Positions 51,428-62,265 are shown, numbered from the stretch's first letter. The stretch: 64,000 bases of DNA from Flectonema sp. DT1601 (GCA_964019425.1 OZ025851.1:620001-684000), one strand, 5' to 3'. Numbers and translations: made by a program. Notes: generated from the sequence alone by a model not told the origin.

Positions 51428-51809
51428 AGGAATCTTCTTTATTGGAGATTCGATGTGCCCCTTCCCACAGAACATTATTATTATTATTTACTTGCGTTTT
51501 GTTCTGGTGGTGGATCTGATACAGAGACGGGACCTCTTTAATATCAATAATATGTCCGTAAAGTGTTTTGTTTTGTTTTGGTTCTTGTTTGTCTTCCCAA
51601 AAAACAAAAAAAAAACAAACAAACTTTTTATTAAATTAAATTGAGGTTTTAGTTTTGTTTAATCTGTTTTTTATACTTCTCACTCTATTTTGGTTCTTGT
51701 TTTTATTCTCATTTCTTCAGCACAGACATAAATAATAAATATAAACCATCGGGTGATCTCGTCTTGTCTTTTATTACTTTTTTCGACAGACGACCGTAAT
51801 GTTGTTAAG
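51428..51809. other. Spacer with two AG acceptors before the cyclase
   Basis: TTTCTTCAG at about 51720 and TTTTTTCGACAG ending at 51789, the latter 20 nt before the ATG. Otherwise T-rich with no feature. Confidence 0.5.
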
Positions 51810-54149
51810 ATGACTGGAAGTCAATCTTTTTTATATTCCGTTAAAGATGCCATCAATCGACTTGTTTATGAACCTTGTATGCTGTCAAACGATTCACCAA
51901 ATGATTTACTTCGTAAACAGTTGGTGATAACCCTCTCGTGGGCAATCTTTTTAGTCCTCACCACTACTTGGAAGAACACTGAGAAAAGTGAACTTGAGAA
52001 AGTCGCATACATTGTGGGAATCACAGTGAATGTCGTTTCTTATTTGTGGTTGCGAGTGACGAAGTCTTGTTCTGATCGATTTGTTGCTCTTTTAACTCTG
52101 AGTGGAATCATTCCAACGATATTGTTTGATTTGGTGAGAGCGGCTTCCAGACAGTCGCGGTCATGGCCACTCTTCGTACTTATAATGGATTTCCAACTAG
52201 TGTGTCGGACCTGGAGGAACACTACAATCGTAACTCTCTTTATTTGTATCCTTTGGTTGTTAGTCTGCGGTGTTGAATCGGTTCTTCGATTTGGACTATT
52301 CGATCTTTCTGTTCTTCCATCTCAGTCGAGTCGTGTTGAGTCCTGTTCTTGTGAAGACCTGCCATGTTCGGAAGGTATGGAAACACAGTTCTCATTGCTG
52401 GGAGTTCATTTGTTAGTTTTTCTGATGGATTTCGTCTGCACGAGTTCATTTTGTGATAAATTATATCGAGAGAAAGAGAGAGTCGAGGCATCTGTTCAGG
52501 CAGCTAATGAAGTTGCTAATCACTTGGCGCTCTTCGACCTACCGAAGGCGGAGGCCAGTCTGATAGCAGCTCGTCAGAAAGTACCCGAGAACATGGCCGT
52601 GGCTTTGGAAGTCCTCTTAAAGAATCTGAAGGAATATCGACCATTCTTACCAGAAGCGTTGTTTAGTGCGCTGCATCACAATTCAGAAGATAGCAACAGC
52701 TTTAGTCTTTCAGCACCAGGAAGGTCTCTTAACAACGAGGAAGAAACAGAAGAAGTGGAAGTAGCGATTCTCTTTACTGATATCGTTGGATCAACGATGT
52801 CTTGGGAAACCTACCCTTCCGCTATGAGACTCGCTCTGAAACTTCACAACGACATCATGAGACAAGAAGCGATTGCATGTTTTGGATACGAAGTTAAAAC
52901 AATTGGAGATGCTTTCATGTATTCTTTTGATTCTCCAGTTGAGGCTTCTCGATTTGCTATTAGCGTTCAGGACATCTTCAGTAGAACAGTTTGGCCTGAA
53001 CCAATTCAAGAATTGAATAACAAACAAGGAATCTTAATAAGAATTGGATTATCATTCGGTACTTGTGTCAGAGAAACTAATCCAACAACAAAAAGATCTG
53101 ACTATGTTGGACAGATGGTTAATAGAGCTGCTCGTATTGAAGGTCGTTGTTTGCCAGGCTGTATTGCCATAGATTCGGAGACGGAGTCTTTAGTTCAGCC
53201 TCATCTACAAGAACTGAATGCGATGCTGTCAACTCTGGGAGCTCCTCAAGTCGTTAAGGGTATTCAGGACCCTATTCAGTTGTATTCACTCGTTCCGTTG
53301 TCTCTTCAATACCGTTTGGATTCTTCTATTCATCTAACATCCTTACCAGAAGTCCAAACAATAGCTCTTGATACCTTTATTACAGAGAGTAGTAACATGT
53401 CTTTAATATCAATCGATAGAAAGAAAGTATTCAACAAGGAGGTTCCTGCGACAGTTTGCACCATTCTGATGGGAAGCTCTGCGACAAGCGATCCGTCAGC
53501 TACTTTATTAGAACGGATTGAGCGAGTGTCTCGTGCTCTTGATCGCTCTGGAGGAGTGTTCTTGTCGGTTTCAGGAGCCGTCCTTACTTTGGGATTCAAC
53601 ATTTCTAAACCTTGTAAGGCACACTCTGAGAGTGCATTTCGTTTTGTTGAACTTCTTCGCAGTTCTTTCGCTGATAAGCAGACGAACACTTGCGATGCCT
53701 ATCTCGGGATCTCCTCAGGTATCTGTATACCAACGTTAGTAGTAAATACTAGCGAGCAACGATTTATTACGGCCCTGGGAGCTCCATTCTCTCTTTCTTA
53801 CCTTCTTTCTGTTACGGCATCAGAGTTGAAGTACTTCGCTCTGTATAGCCATGAGAGTGATGAGGTTCCGAAGGCTGTTTGTATTCGTCCTGTTGCTCTC
53901 TGGTCTGATGAACTTTGTGGTCAGCTGACTGTTTATGAAATGTGTCCTTTTGTTTATTCGAATTTAATTTCTGGAGAAGTCCAGTGTGTGGATGAGGACT
54001 TGTACTCAAAATCATTTCCAAGTGATGTCAAGCAGGTGGTCCTCTTTGGACACATTTCTCGCTTGTCGATGAGCACGAGATCTACTTGGAATCTTCCTGA
54101 AACACTAACGACAAGTCTGATTGACGATACACGTGTTCTCCCGATGTAA
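51810..54149 (+). CDS. Membrane class III adenylyl cyclase with second degenerate cyclase domain
   Basis: 779 residues. About six hydrophobic segments (residues about 40-230) are followed by a helical linker (YREKERVEASVQAANEVAN), then a class III cyclase domain: ILFTDIVGSTMSWE (metal Asp 324), VKTIGDAFMYSF (metal Asp 367 and the adenine-type Lys), and VGQMVNRAARIEG (catalytic Asn and Arg). All key residues for one site are seen. Residues about 540-720 look like a second cyclase domain (CTILMGSSATSDPSATLLER, ... DAYLGISSGICIPT ...) without the metal-binding Asp. This suggests a C1/C2-like pair or a regulatory pseudo-domain. Product is cAMP by residue logic. An earlier in-frame start at TTG has a hydrophobic leader but precedes the likely acceptor. 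Confidence 0.82.
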   Translation: MTGSQSFLYSVKDAINRLVYEPCMLSNDSPNDLLRKQLVITLSWAIFLVLTTTWKNTEKSELEKVAYIVGITVNVVSYLWLRVTKSCSDRFVALLTLSGIIPTILFDLVRAASRQSRSWPLFVLIMDFQLVCRTWRNTTIVTLFICILWLLVCGVESVLRFGLFDLSVLPSQSSRVESCSCEDLPCSEGMETQFSLLGVHLLVFLMDFVCTSSFCDKLYREKERVEASVQAANEVANHLALFDLPKAEASLIAARQKVPENMAVALEVLLKNLKEYRPFLPEALFSALHHNSEDSNSFSLSAPGRSLNNEEETEEVEVAILFTDIVGSTMSWETYPSAMRLALKLHNDIMRQEAIACFGYEVKTIGDAFMYSFDSPVEASRFAISVQDIFSRTVWPEPIQELNNKQGILIRIGLSFGTCVRETNPTTKRSDYVGQMVNRAARIEGRCLPGCIAIDSETESLVQPHLQELNAMLSTLGAPQVVKGIQDPIQLYSLVPLSLQYRLDSSIHLTSLPEVQTIALDTFITESSNMSLISIDRKKVFNKEVPATVCTILMGSSATSDPSATLLERIERVSRALDRSGGVFLSVSGAVLTLGFNISKPCKAHSESAFRFVELLRSSFADKQTNTCDAYLGISSGICIPTLVVNTSEQRFITALGAPFSLSYLLSVTASELKYFALYSHESDEVPKAVCIRPVALWSDELCGQLTVYEMCPFVYSNLISGEVQCVDEDLYSKSFPSDVKQVVLFGHISRLSMSTRSTWNLPETLTTSLIDDTRVLPM

Positions 54150-54435
54150 GTTGATATTCCTCACCTCTCTTTTTTTAATACAATTCTGTAAACGTTTTGT
54201 GTGTTGAGTACTATGATATTATGCATCTTACTCGGCGTATTTGTTTGGTTTATTTCTCTTTTCTGAAAAACTTTCAGAAAAGAATCACTTTTATCCATTG
54301 AGGTTAGGAAGGGACAATAATTCCCTTCCTTACTTTGAGATGATGAAACGTCTTTGTGACGGATCAGAAGGTCTTTTCTTTTATTTTTCTTTTTCTGTAG
54401 TAACTCTCTCATCTGTTTCATCTAATTTACCAAAA

Positions 54436-54466
<31 letters not shown>

Positions 54467-55138
54467 TAAAATTGAGAAACAGAACTTGTTGTAGAATACT
54501 CATTCCAAAATGGTACCATTTTCTATGAAACATTCTGTAGCTCTCTCCTCTCTCACCATTGCGATGATAACTGTTGCGTGCCACCACTTATTGTATTGGT
54601 TGTTTTTAAATATTATTTCGCTAACGTCGATAAATTCATCAGGTGAGTTGACTTTCTAGTCACACTCATGAATCTTTATTTTGGAGAATTTTTATTTTTA
54701 TGACGACACGTAACTCAGGGAATCTATGAGTAGCAGCAAAGGTGGTGTGTGTTTGAAAATAATAATGAAAAAAAAAAAAGAATCGGCAAACTTCACTTTT
54801 TTACTTGCTCACTCACACTTTTATTTTGTTTGTGCGCAACCAGGTACAAAATCCTAATAAAGGAAATAGGTTAGTCACGCTGACACAATTCTCTTTCTAC
54901 CGAACAATGGGTTTGTAGTTACAAAAAAAAAAACTCTTCAGATGATAGACCTGGTTACGGTTACACAGCATCCTTTCATTCTTATTCCAACAGAGACCTA
55001 CAAAAAACAAAATGTCTGCCAGCGATATCATCAGCGCCATAAATTCGATATTAAGATCTGGATAGGCGGAGGCACTTTCAATTGAAGAACAATATTATGT
55101 TTACCCCACAATGCAGACTCTCTTTCGAAGCACAGCCT
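54150..55138. other. Spacer with R1 copy d
   Basis: 3' flank of the cyclase gene, A/T runs, R1 copy d on the minus strand (listed separately) and no exon seen. Confidence 0.5.
54780..54922 (-). repeat. Repeat R1 copy d
   Basis: The reverse complement of this segment is about 95% identical to 34253-34404 over its full length, from GTAACTACAAACCCATTG to GTTTGCCGATTC. The near identity of two copies 20 kb apart suggests recent amplification or selection. Confidence 0.65.
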
Positions 55139-55231
55139 CAAGATTGTAAAGATGTACTTCATGATTTATTGTGAGAGAGGACACCTCCGTTATGTTGGCC
55201 AAACTTATAAAAACTGCGAGAGATTGAGAAA
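55139..55231 (+). mobile_element. GIY-YIG endonuclease fragment
   Basis: Reads YFMIYCERGHLRYVGQT then KNCERLRK, the N-terminal strand and YVGQT motif of GIY-YIG nucleases. Penelope-like elements of the Naiad/Chlamys groups carry such a domain at the N-terminus. It lies outside the HNH gene, so it is a separate remnant from the one inside the intron. Confidence 0.45.
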
Positions 55232-55361
55232 AACAACACCAGTACAGGGACTCGGTACAGGGACTCGGTACTAATGATTGTGCGAGCCTTAATTGCCGTT
55301 TTAACAATCTATTTCCAACAGACATCACGCTCCAAAAAAAAAAACAATAAAAACAACAATA

Positions 55362-58300
55362 ATGTCCTCGCCAAGTGAAGTGCCAGTTATGGCAAGTGTT
55401 AAAGGGATCGAAGACACTAGGGATGCTTGGAATGCAACCAGGGTGAAGATAACCGCAAAAGAGAACGAAATTAATAAGATTGCTGAGCAAATAGGTATTG
55501 ATGTCACTGCACTTCGAATTAGACTGCGAAAGGCAGCCGAAGCCGACTTGTCAGACAATGAAGAGCTTGTAAAGGAGAAGTTCGTTGAATTAAAGGAACT
55601 GAAGGAGTACGAGAAAGACTGCATGGCGTTGTTGAAGCCCAGTGAGGTATACCTTTTTACTTTTTGTTTGTAACGCATTTCGGTAAACCTGTCTGATCGG
55701 GTCCAACCTTTTTTTGTATTGGTCACCGACAGCCCTTTGGACTGATTCGTTCTTTAAATATCTAAACTAACACATTTCATCTATTTCTTAATAGATGAAA
55801 AAGGTGCTGCCAAGTATGTAGGTCAAACCACCAGGACAGCTAGGAACGCGCACTGGTCTTCAAGGTACTCCAAGAAAAGGAACCCTACAGAAATACCTCT
55901 TCCGAAGAGGAGGACCTCTCTATGCCGCTACACTTGAAAAAGTCAACTGAAACCTGGAACTACCTGTTAGTGTTTTTAGAACAGCTGCAGACCCGGGCGA
56001 AACACCTAAACGCTCCTTTGAACATGGATCGATTTGAACGTCGAGAGAGGGAAAAAACGGAAGGTAAACCCCCCCATTATCCCTGATGATAAAAGAGACA
56101 GACCCAAAGAGAAACGTGACAAATCACAACTCAGAACCTGGTATCATACGGAGGATTACAAACTCACAATAGAAACCAATGCAGGGAAATTTGAATCAGT
56201 CCGAAGACAGATCAACCATCTGCTGAATCTCGATTCTTTAAATGAAGATATTATCTCAGAATGGGCATACTCCAGAACAAGGAGAACCCTACGTTGAATT
56301 TTTCAATATATTGATGGTAAGCACCAAATACTTGATAAGATGAATATAATTATCAATGCTTTACAAAAACGCTTGTCATGTCTCACTGAAGAATCAGAAA
56401 AAGGACAGGGCAAACAAAAAGCAGCCTGGTTAAAAGTCAAATTTGTGCCCTGCCATGGGGAATATTCCTTTCAATGGAATATTTAATTGCAAAGAAGCTT
56501 TAGAACTAGCAGCAGGAAGCACAGAACCTCTAACCAGAATGAAAGTCTCTCGTAGACTCAATACAACTCTCAGAGACACCCTTTGTGATCATGCGACGGA
56601 GAGTAGGTTTCTTCCAAAAACAGATTTGAAATCGGCTAAAGAATGCCCTTGCTAAAACTTTGTTGACAAAAATAAACGAACAGACTCTCACGTACTAATT
56701 CACGCTTCAAAGCTGCTGACAACAAAGAGATTCAAAAACCTACTTCTCAAAGGTGGCCGTTATCGCCTACATGATAACAGCGATGAGATCCTCAAAGAAG
56801 TAGAATCAGCAGTTGATGATTTCATCTCATTGCATTATGATCACAGCAAGTTTACTAATCTTGCGATGTTTCTAAAAACTACCCTGAGAGGTTACATCAG
56901 TAATATGCCACCATTACAAAACAATAATGAACTACAAACGGTACAAAAGGAGATTACTAAAATCAAAGAACACATGGATTTTCTCCAGATTGACAAGACA
57001 ACACACGACCTAGCTCTGTGTTGTAGACATTTGTACCAACAAACCCTCAACAACCAAATCAACGGTTGTAATGTCTACAAAGAATACAACATTGAAGAGA
57101 CCAAAGAGGAAATGATTAGGTTAGAAAAACTTAACAAAAAACACGGCTTCAGACACATAAACAAATTACCATATCTTTATGGTAGTCCGAAGTTTCACAA
57201 GAAACCGATGAAGTTTCGTTTCATAGCTGGTTCTTCCTCAAAAACAAACTTCGATATTCAAAAGGAAGGTGACAACTGTTTGTTTAGAGGCAAACCTCTC
57301 ACTACAACCGCCAAGATGTCAAAAGAACTGTCAGGCATCTTAAAAACGCTATTGTTTAGAATTAAAACGATAGAAAAAGAAGAAGAAAGGAAAACCGGAA
57401 TACAGAAATATTTCATAGTTGACAATGTTGATGAGGTAGCTAAATATATTAAAGCTAACGACACTTGTCTCAGCTATAGAAATGTTAAGTCCTTTGACTT
57501 TAGTGACATGTACACTAATTTACCGCACAAGGAAATACTTGAGGAAATTAGTACTATCCTGAATCAGTACATGTCCAATGATGAGACTAACCCGAAACGA
57601 ACTCAACACTCCAGGGAATGGTTTCGCATTTTCAAATAACGAAGATGCAAAAGACAGATGAACCGCAACCCATGGAGTCACCGAGGATCAAACACCTAAC
57701 GCCTCGTACACCAGAAAAACAGGTGACGAAAACATTTGAAAATCCGAAGAGTATTCTTAAAACTCAAGGTGCACCCTCCAGAGCTAAGTCAGTTGCCATC
57801 AACACCATGAATACAGATTACAGGATTCCGACTCCTACTCTGGAACCTGTACTGCCACCACCAACTGCAATCAAAGGTTGGAATATACGACAAACTGATG
57901 AGATTATGAAATCACTCAGAGATAGTCAGAGTCCAACTAGAGGCAATTCAACTACACTTCCACCACCAAAACTCCATAAGCCTAAACAACGAAGACTAAG
58001 GAGAACTATTCCGAAGGTGGATGAAAATGAAGCAACCTCAGATGTGGCCCAGCTCCAGCTTCAACAAGAAGTGAATCGAAACGTCTACGGACTACAGGGC
58101 ATAGGACGCTCAACCTGTTAGAACGTGTCCCCCGAATTACCAGATTTGACAACGTCTTCTGGTCAGTAAGACATAAAATATAGTTTTCTCTTTTTATGTT
58201 TTCTTTTTTCTAAACGTAATTTTCTTTGATTAACAACTACAAATATTTACCAGTCAAGTACTTGATATTAATTATGTTTTTAATACCCTAAAGTTGTTAC

Positions 58301-58905
58301 TGTTTTTACATTGTCAAAGTTTCACGGGGGGCCCTGTAACCCACAACAACCTGAAAAGCAACTCATTTAAACACTAACAGGCGGCAGCCGCACCATTTGA
58401 GAACTTCTTCGATCCAGAGTTTACACAATACGGATCAACAAAAAAGCTCAGTTCATCAGGGGGAAAGCCATCAGACCTGAAGTTAGCTGTGAGTTTAACG
58501 CTTGGTAAAAAATGTATGGTGTGTGGCAGAAATGGCGGTACAGTTGCACATATCTTCAGAAATCCAGACTTTTGTGACGAAGCTAATGTGCGGTGGGTTG
58601 ATGACACCTTTTCCAACTTTCTGATACTGTGTGGGACACGTGACTCAGCTGAAGACACTTGTCATAAACGATTTGATCGAAAGGAGATGGGCTTTTTGCA
58701 TTGTAGAGATGCTGAATGGAAAGTAATTGGCGGTGGACCCACCCGTCATGGAAATCTTGTTGAACTTACGTCACGTCCTCACAGATGTGCTTTACACTCT
58801 CACCTGGCACGATGCCGCCGCTTACGGTCGCTTGATATCCCAAATACACAGAAAATCCAAGATATTGAAGACTGGATCAATAAAATCTCCCTTATCCCAA
58901 TGTAA
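55362..58905 (+). CDS. HNH-nuclease-like protein, two exons split by a retroelement-bearing intron
   Basis: Exon 1 (55362-55646, 95 codons) is a helical, charged segment (VKITAKENEINKIAEQIG ... ELKELKEYEKDCMALLKPSE). Exon 2 (58381-58905, 174 codons) continues in phase 0 after ACTAACAG and holds an HNH-type fold: CMVCGRNGGTVAHIF, then FLILCGTRD and CHKRFDRKE, i.e. Cys-x2-Cys, AHI, Leu-Cys, His and FD in the usual order. Total 269 residues. The 2.7-kb intron is at least tenfold longer than the others here because it contains a Penelope-like element. An SL acceptor (TTTCCAACAG, AG 55320-55321) precedes exon 1. The joining of the exons is inference from matching phases and splice sites. Confidence 0.55.
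55790..58160 (+). mobile_element. Penelope-like element (PLE), decayed, in an intron
   Basis: In order: a GIY-YIG-like piece (AAKYVGQTTRTARNAH, about 55800), a basic linker (56034-56297), a Penelope-type reverse-transcriptase N-terminal half (56830-57639, with NKLPYLYGSPKFHKKPMKFR and FDFSDMYTNLPHKEI, catalytic motif A), a Pro/Gln-rich segment (57655-58121), and a 3' end shared with 44310. RT motifs B-E, including the YxDD box, are not found, and several stops and frame changes separate the pieces, so it is inactive. A GIY-YIG domain upstream of the RT points to the Naiad/Chlamys type rather than canonical Penelope. Confidence 0.7.
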
Positions 58906-59317
58906 CAATAATGGTAACAATAATTTTAATAACAAGATAAACAAAAAGAAAAACTTCATAACTTCAGTAATTTTCCGTGGTCGAAAAAACCTAAGTCAGG
59001 CTGGCACTGGTCCTTTGATCTATCCGAGTTAGGTTTTATGTGTCAGGTGTATGACTCTAACAACATTAATAAGATACCGAAAAGGCATTTCATTAAAGAT
59101 GGCTCCAAAATCATGGAAAAAACCATAGACTTTGAGCACAAGACTAATGGAAACAAGGCATGCTTTAACGCCTCTCAAAAGATCAAACATTATCAGATTG
59201 ATCCAAAAAAGAACAAGGACCCCTTTAAGAAAGCTCAAGTTAACCCGAGTATTTCATGGAAGAGTACATTTTTCAAGAACGGGAATAAAAAGGTTACGGA
59301 TAATTCCATACAGATAA
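58906..59317. other. Short region between HNH gene and ATPase gene
   Basis: Contains a Lys/Asn-rich open frame (59038-59418) overlapping the start of the ATPase frame. Its composition is low-complexity and its link to either neighbour is unresolved. Confidence 0.35.
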
Positions 59318-61117
59318 TTCCAAAAAACACTAATACAAACACAGAAAACCAAACCGGAAGTTACGCTTACGTCAGAGGATCTGCGGAGAAAATTGTACCC
59401 TCTGCTCGCATCTGGTGATACTGGGAGAAACTGGAATTTTCAACACGCAAAAAAGGACCTGAAGTCACTTAAGAAAGCTTTCAAGTCATTCATAAGCTGC
59501 CAAGACAAGATCGGTGCGAAACAGATGCTATCTCTTGTAACCATCGCAGGTGGGATGGGCACTGGGAAGAGCCGCACTCTGACGGAGGTGCCGCGGTTGC
59601 TAAAGACGTTCTTTCCGAAGTACTTCAAAAAACACCAGCTTATAGTAGTCAGCGTTTCTTTCGAAAATGGCACACCGGTGCTACCGGAGGATATAGATTC
59701 ACATTCTGCTGTCGTGGGTTCAGTAGCGGTGCGGATGATGTGGCAGCTGAAGGGTCAAGGAGGAAGTAAAGAAAAAACTTTCCATGAATTCACGAGCACC
59801 TGGCGTGGCACAACGATCGGGACGGTCGCACAGAAAATCCACGATGCTGCAGGCAACAACCCACTCATATTGTTGCTTGTCGACGGTGTCCACAATGTGG
59901 GTTCGGAAAGAGATGCATATCAGAACAGCAACATGCGGATCATCCTCCACACACTGTCAAGTGTGATGCTTTCAGACACATATAACCTGTTCCCTGTGGC
60001 AAGTGCCACAGTCTCAGAACCGGTTCGCAAAGCAATGGCGGCCTCAGCTACGGTCAGTGGAGCTCTAATGCACCCCCCCAAGCTGTTTAGAATGCCTGAA
60101 GGGATCACCCAGAATGCTGAGACTGTGATGTCTCTAACACTTGGTCATCCGCGCGCTGTCGAGGCGGTTGCTGACGTTAAGAAGCCCCATTGTTCCTTCA
60201 AGAAATTGTGCGAGTATGCTGCCACCAACCTTTCTGTTAGGTACCGCATGATTGCTCCAGATGTCAACGTCCCACACCTGCTCAACATGTGCTTCAAGAA
60301 TTTGTCAGACGAGGAAGCGCTCGAACTTGACCCAGTAATTGCCTCTGGATTGATGACGCTTAACAACTGGCGTTTGGAGATTGCACCCCTGTGGCTCGCG
60401 CTTCAAAGAAACCTTGGATCCGCCACCCTCAGAGACTGGGACTGGTCAGCTTCAGTGGAGAATCAGGGCTACGAAAAGTTCGCGGCTCAGATCCTCGCAA
60501 TCCGTTCACATGTACGGCCGAAGGGAGCAACGTGCCTCAATGATATGCACTACGGGGCTGACTGGGTCGGTAAGGGATACATGAAGTGCACCAACAGACC
60601 TTTAACAGTTATTGAGAGTTCCCGTCGAATTACCTCAGCAAGCGAGAAGAAGGCTGCAGCCATTGGAGCTAAGAATGGGAACTGGAGCATCAACACAAGT
60701 AGCGGTTCGAGGGAATTGACTACGGATGTGTGTGTTATCAACGGGAAGGGTGCTCCGTCAGCTGCCGTTTTCTACAGGCTTAGCGAGGATCAAACGCTCA
60801 GCGTGTCATGCAAGCTCCAGGAACACGCTGGAGATGTGAAAACCCTCTCCAGAGACGAGCTTAGAAAGAACACATCTGCATCAGTTTCTCCACGTGATGT
60901 CCATCTGGTCTTCACAAACAAGACTCTTCCAAAGGATTGGAAAGGAATTCTGAGAAAATGCAACCCCGAGGCAACATTTGGTGCGGTGCATAGTAGAAAC
61001 TTCAAAAGTTATTTCGGTCCATTTGCTCCATTTTGGACTGCGCATACCAACCTCCCAACGAGCACATTGCTCAGGCATCGGGCTTTCATGCCTCGTAGAT
61101 TGTGTAGGTTTTTGTAG
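59318..61117 (+). CDS. RHS/Crinkler-type P-loop ATPase with nuclease-like C-terminus
   Basis: About 599 open codons; the true start is not clear (no good ATG near the frame start). Visible: a leader with TSEDLRRKLYPLLASG, a coiled stretch, Walker A GGMGTGKS (59549-59572), VSFENGTPV (the FNGT motif typical of this ATPase group), Walker B ILLLVDG, and a sensor-like FPVASATVSEP. The C-terminal third (about residues 430-530) has TTDVCVINGKG, AAVFYR and LSVSCKLQE, which fits a PD-(D/E)xK-like core. Retrotransposon hot-spot (RHS) proteins of trypanosomes and Crinkler effectors share this ATPase plus nuclease plan. It lies just after a gene invaded by a retroelement, as the RHS name implies. The core looks whole. 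Confidence 0.6.
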   Translation, partial: FQKTLIQTQKTKPEVTLTSEDLRRKLYPLLASGDTGRNWNFQHAKKDLKSLKKAFKSFISCQDKIGAKQMLSLVTIAGGMGTGKSRTLTEVPRLLKTFFPKYFKKHQLIVVSVSFENGTPVLPEDIDSHSAVVGSVAVRMMWQLKGQGGSKEKTFHEFTSTWRGTTIGTVAQKIHDAAGNNPLILLLVDGVHNVGSERDAYQNSNMRIILHTLSSVMLSDTYNLFPVASATVSEPVRKAMAASATVSGALMHPPKLFRMPEGITQNAETVMSLTLGHPRAVEAVADVKKPHCSFKKLCEYAATNLSVRYRMIAPDVNVPHLLNMCFKNLSDEEALELDPVIASGLMTLNNWRLEIAPLWLALQRNLGSATLRDWDWSASVENQGYEKFAAQILAIRSHVRPKGATCLNDMHYGADWVGKGYMKCTNRPLTVIESSRRITSASEKKAAAIGAKNGNWSINTSSGSRELTTDVCVINGKGAPSAAVFYRLSEDQTLSVSCKLQEHAGDVKTLSRDELRKNTSASVSPRDVHLVFTNKTLPKDWKGILRKCNPEATFGAVHSRNFKSYFGPFAPFWTAHTNLPTSTLLRHRAFMPRRLCRFL

Positions 61118-62163
61118 GTAAATGGCTTCCCCCCTTATCCCATTTGTTTTAATTGAGGAATCTTTCAGTTCCCTTGCCTTTCCTCAAATGAAAACAACAA
61201 CAGGTAAAAAAAAAAAAGTGCATGGCCCTCTCTTTCGTTGCTGAAAAAAAGGAAAAAAAAAAAAAAACTCTTCCACGGCGCTGCCATGTCTGCTGCATAT
61301 TCAAGCCATGTTTTCAAAAGAACGACGAAAAAAAGAAGTTATGGTACTGCCATGTTTCAAAAACTGTTTTTTTTCTTGCTTGATGTTAGTTTTTTATTAA
61401 TACCCAAAATTGTTACTGTTTTTGACATTGTCAAGTTTCACCTTCAAAAAACTGTTCACGCCCTTTTACTGATGCATATTTGTATGACGCATCAGGTGAA
61501 TAGTTTTCTTTTTTCTTGTTTTGATTTTGTTTTGATCTTTCTTTGATTTCTTTTATTTGTAAAGAACGCAACTTGTTTTGGTCATCGTTGTGTGTGCCAA
61601 CCTTGTACCAAAAAGAATACGTTCTCTCTACCGCAAACACATTTGCCTCGCACGTTTGTTGTTCTTCAGTTCTTTTTACTTCACAGCAACACCAAACCCG
61701 CAAACCCGCAAACCCGCACTAGAGATACCCTTTCCAGGCTCGCGTTGCTCGCACACAATTTTTTTATTACTTTTCTGAATTTTTATTTATAAATAAAAAG
61801 CAATTTCTTTTTTTTTCGCAATTTTTTATTTATTTATTACTTTTCTGTCCCAACGGAACGACAAATGAAAAATGTCCTCCCTTAGCTGAAAATGCACACT
61901 GCACCCTATTTCAAGTCATATCACAGAATAGACGAAGATAAGGTTATTCTTTATTTATTGTTTTTGTTTTTCTGAAAGATATTTGTAGTTGTTGTTATAT
62001 TAATATGCTAGCACGAAAACGACGGCTAGGTTTATGATGATTGGGTATGTGGCTTAGGTTATCTGTTTGTTACATTTGGAAATATTTTATAAATTCACAA
62101 CAGGTTTATCGAACTTGTATCTGCAATGTGTGCGACCCTGGGATAGAAATATAGGAATTTAGT
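61118..62163. other. Gene-free spacer
   Basis: A/T runs and short open frames only. CAAACCCG repeats (three copies near 61697) and TTTATTTATT stretches are seen; no gene. Confidence 0.5.
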
Positions 62164-62265
62164 TACTGTAAAGGGAAATATTCTTGTGGGAAAAACCTGC
62201 GTTTTTCCCACAAGTTTTTATTTTTTCTAAATCCGCGAAAAAAAAGAATATTTCCCTTTACAGTA
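62164..62265. mobile_element. MITE with perfect 20-bp inverted ends
   Basis: TA at both ends. The left arm CTGTAAAGGGAAATATTCTT (62166-62185) and the right arm AAGAATATTTCCCTTTACAG (62244-62263) are exact reverse complements. Interior GGGAAAAACC...GGTTTTTCCC-like arms extend the hairpin. Same family as 2546-2648; the perfect ends suggest a younger copy. Confidence 0.8.
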
